A DNA stretch of 64,000 nucleotides, from assembly GCF_000002425.4 (NCBI RefSeq), contig NC_037270.1, forward strand, positions 3,379,834 to 3,443,833, given 5' to 3'. Origin of the DNA: Physcomitrium patens (taxonomy: Eukaryota; Streptophyta; Bryopsida; Funariales; Funariaceae). Position 1 is the first letter of the stretch, and every line of letters begins with the position of its first letter. The notes beneath the pieces were generated by a model. It worked only from the letters and a program-made list of their open reading frames with translations, searched no databases and was not told where the DNA came from. The translations under genes and the position numbers were made by a program. Shown here piece by piece: positions 61,181 through 64,000 of this stretch.

Positions 61181-61742
61181 ATTTGATAAGAGTGCTAATT
61201 TATTATTCTTCTTTTATTTTAAATTAAGTAAATTATTCCACTTCTTTTGTTAAGTTTTATAGGCTATGGACTATTCATCTTTAAATTAACATTTTTGTTT
61301 TCTAACATTGATCTTTTTGTTAAAATGAGTGGACTATGTTTCTTTGTAAAAACTATTATTTGATTTTAGAGGTTATATATTATTGTCCTTTAATTTGACT
61401 CTTGCATTTATTAAATTTTTTTATTATAGAGATGGAAGGAAATATTATGGATGTTATACTTAATAGAAGTGTGAATAGATTTACAACTATTGCAATTTTT
61501 TTCGAGCTTCCCAACATTCTTAGGATCAAAATTTCATATATTATCAATATCAACCATAGAGGTACTATTCCTATACTAATTAAAGAAATCAATAATGAAA
61601 TTTAATATTTATGCTGATATGTGGTAACACAACTATATGATAAAAGATAAAAATATAGATTTTATTATAGAAGAACCTAAGAAAAAGATATAAAAGTAAA
61701 ATATGGATAAATGATAAGAAGATAGTCTTAATGTTGCCTTTC

Positions 61743-62300
61743 TGTCACGGACATATGCATGTAAGCCAATAATTACATGTATAAATAGGTAGAAGTAAGT
61801 AAAAGTAAGTAAAAATAAATTAATTCTATAGTATTTGATATGAAAGCTTCCTAGAAGCTTCATAGATGGTGCTTTGACTTTATAGGTGTCTTTAATTGAT
61901 TTTTTGGATTAGAAACGTGGTCAACAAGTTGGCCATGTACCACACATGTTGTTAGCTTGAAGACCAAGATAACAATGTGGCCCACACATAGAAAAACTTG
62001 CCTTTTAAGTCAAGGCATGTGTCCTACAAAGTCAACACATATTGGTCGTCCTATAGAATGTCGCCACGTAGTCCTTAATAAGATAGTATATATAGAGACA
62101 AGAGTAAAGCCTTCTTCACTCTTGTCAACTCCTTTCTTGCTTCTAGTCTAGTTTCAAGGGTCTCTAGTTTTCTTGGCTTTTGGCAATAGCCATTCTAGTT
62201 TCTTTTTTAATATACATACCAAGTTATTTCTATTTTTTCATCTTCCTTTGAGAGAAGTCTCACTTGTTTCTTTGTCTTTATCATGTTCTTGTCCTTGACA
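61743..62300 (+). repeat. 5' LTR, second Gypsy family (558 bp)
   Basis: It starts TGTCACGGACATATGC and ends GTCCTTGACA, giving inverted termini. The spacer to the primer-site core is about 23 nt. Related copies lie at 11353-11720 and 12361-12894 (minus) and at 60868-61180 (plus). A TATA-like TATATATAGAG lies near 62087-62097, before a conserved AAGCCTTCTTCACTCTTGTC. Confidence 0.8.
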
Positions 62301-62512
62301 GATTGACATGAGTGCACTTACAATATCAGAGCTTGGTCTAATCTTGATTAAGAGTGGATTACCCCTTTTTCTTGATAAGACATAAGCATATTAGAAGTTA
62401 CGGATTACCCTCTTCTAAATTGATATTGTCCTTAGTATTTTCTTTGTTCTCAAGTCCTCTCTTCTATTTGACTTGAGCGATATTAGACATCTTCTCTTTC
62501 TTAAGTATTATC

Positions 62513-64000
62513 ATGGCAGAACTTGCTGAAATGAAGAGTGCAATGGCACAATGCAAGAGAAATTGAGGGAGTTAATGCTTGCGATACATCAACTCAATTT
62601 ACCACCACAAGGAACAACAAGATTGGCAAGAAGTGAAGATATAGAAATGATTGGAGCTGCTTCAACATCTGCATCAAATCATATCCATCTTCCTATAGTG
62701 GAACACCCTTCTAGTGTTAGAGAACCAAGAATTGCCCTATCCGAGAAGTTTGATGGCACCAGATCAAAGTTTAGAAGATTTATCAATCAAGTATAACTTG
62801 TGATTGAACTTCAATCCCAAAGCTATCCAACTTTAGGATCGTAAGTTAGATTCATTGATACGCTTCTTTTAAGTTCAACATTATTATGATTTTCATCTTT
62901 TCTTGAACAACGAGATCCAATATTGGATAATCTAGAGGCTTTTTTGGTAGGGTTTCAATCCATATATGGAGAACATGATGTAATTCATGTTGCAACCAAT
63001 AAGATTCGTATTTTATAACAAGACAATTGATCAATAATGTTATATGCTTCATAATTTTGACAACTTGCAACTGATATCAAGTGTGATGATGCTGCACTTA
63101 TTAGCCAATTTCTCTACAGATTACAATATGAGGTAAAAAAATTAATGCTCAACTTACTTGATCTTCAAAAATTGAGTCAAGTAATTGACTTTGCTCTGAA
63201 GTGCGATAATTATCTTTTTGAATTCTGATCAGAGAACCGTATAAGTGGACCTCAACGTTACTATAATTCAATGGTAACACCAACATCGCTTCAATACATA
63301 CATTCGGAAGTAGAGGATATGTAAATTGATGCAGTACGTTTCAAACCTCTTACTGAGCAAGAAAAGACCCGTCGTCATCAAGAAGGATTATGCTTATATT
63401 ATGGAGAACCTAAGCACACTGCTCAACATTGTCAAAAGAAATGACACAACTATAAAATGAAGAGTACGACGATCAAAGGAGATAGTATATCAGAAAACGA
63501 ATTTATCAAGCTATAAAAGGAATCGTGTGGCTGAAACCTTGTACAACACCTAGTGAAGATCCTATTCTCTCCTTAGAAACCTCTCCATGTTTTACGATAA
63601 ATGTTATTCTAGGACCTAAATATCTCAAAGCCTCTTCCTTACTAGATTTAAGAGCCTCAGCATGTTTCTTAGATGAAAAATTTACTAAAAGACATAGTAT
63701 ATTTTTAATAAAGAAAACTAAACCTATTCATGTAGAAGTCATAGATGGTCGTCCGTTGTCTTCTAAGATGTTATTTATAAAACCTTTCTTATAGAAATAG
63801 CAACTAATGGTCATAGTAGCTTTATAATATTTAATATCATTAGATCTCCTTCTAATCCAATCATTTTAAGTTTATCATGGCTAAAAAAATATAATCCTAA
63901 AATAGATTAGACTTCTCATAGTCTTGACTTTTTTGAAAGTATAACTAAGAGTATAGTTAATCAAATAGAAAGTCATAAGTCTAATATAATTAAATCTATA
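62513..64000 (+). pseudogene. gag and protease of the second Gypsy element, inactivated
   Basis: A Gag start (MAELAEMKSAMAQ) at 62513 runs into a frameshift near 62550, where one missing base would restore MQEKLRELMLAIHQLNLPP. Later Gag segments include EPRIALSEKFDGTRSKFR, VGFQSIYGEHDVIHVATNKI and LISQFLYRL. The zinc knuckle at about 63391-63432 reads CLYYGEPKHTAQHC, so the second Cys and the Gly of CCHC are lost. The protease region near 63630-63760 reads SSLLDLRASACFLDEKF, where DSGAS is expected. Multiple TAA/TAG codons replace likely Gln, Arg or Trp. No intact protein is encoded here. Confidence 0.8.

Larger units (their letters stand above)
61743..64000 (+). mobile_element. 5' part of a decayed Ty3/Gypsy element, running off the window
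   Basis: A 558-bp 5' LTR is followed by a primer site with core TATCAGAGC (about 62324-62332) and then gag-pol. The predicted protease segment is close to that of the 6.1-kb chromovirus (both have ACFLD.[EK]F.KRH and HVEVIDGRPL), so the two are related families. Both LTRs also share the TGTCACGGACA-type terminus. The element is interrupted by stops and frameshifts and has no 3' end in this window. Confidence 0.8.

Noticed and set aside
1..64000. tRNA, rRNA, CRISPR arrays or bacterial operons
   Set aside because: None were recognised on either strand. The window has eukaryotic gene structure throughout.

Overview
The window looks like nuclear DNA of a land plant, most likely a moss (Physcomitrium-like). 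This is inference. The support is: intron-containing genes with GT-AG junctions; a plastid-type arogenate dehydratase with an N-terminal targeting extension; a plant-type CDT1 and a chalcone-isomerase-fold protein; HSPA12-type Hsp70 proteins, which I do not know from flowering plants; and gene islands alternating with very AT-rich DNA full of decayed Ty3/Gypsy retrotransposons. There is nothing bacterial or organellar.

Layout. 1-11 kb is a nest of retroelements. An old Gypsy integrase is split by a tandemly duplicated AT-rich block, and its 3' region of three ~188-bp repeats is interrupted by a complete 6.1-kb chromovirus (4492-10629, minus sense). That element has LTRs, a 5-bp target-site duplication, a tRNA-iMet-like primer site, a polypurine tract, gag-pol and a chromodomain, but gag-pol is inactivated. 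11-16.9 kb is AT-rich desert with an LTR pair of a second family. The first gene island (17-31.6 kb) has a TBC/Rab-GAP gene (plus, 7 exons) convergent with an LRR-WD40 gene (minus, at least 11 exons) that carries a DWD box. After a 5-kb AT-rich gap comes a run of plus-strand genes: a CDT1 homologue with a decayed C-terminal domain and E2F-type sites upstream; two HSPA12-like Hsp70 modules joined in frame across one intron; a chalcone-isomerase-like gene; and a type II membrane protein resembling a glycosyltransferase/DUF1647 family. An intronless arogenate dehydratase gene lies on the minus strand at 57.3-58.6 kb. From 60.8 kb on, LTR sequence returns, and the 5' part of a Gypsy element of the second family runs off the window end.

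The genes do not form one pathway. Points most worth a second look: heat-shock-element arrays in the U3 of the 6.1-kb element, where the two LTRs differ in length by exactly one 24-bp array unit; the probable double-Hsp70 protein whose second module has altered nucleotide-binding motifs; and the CDT1 homologue whose MCM-binding winged-helix domain survives only as frameshifted remnants after the stop codon. Exon coordinates were derived by eye from splice consensus, reading-frame continuity and family similarity; no search was run.
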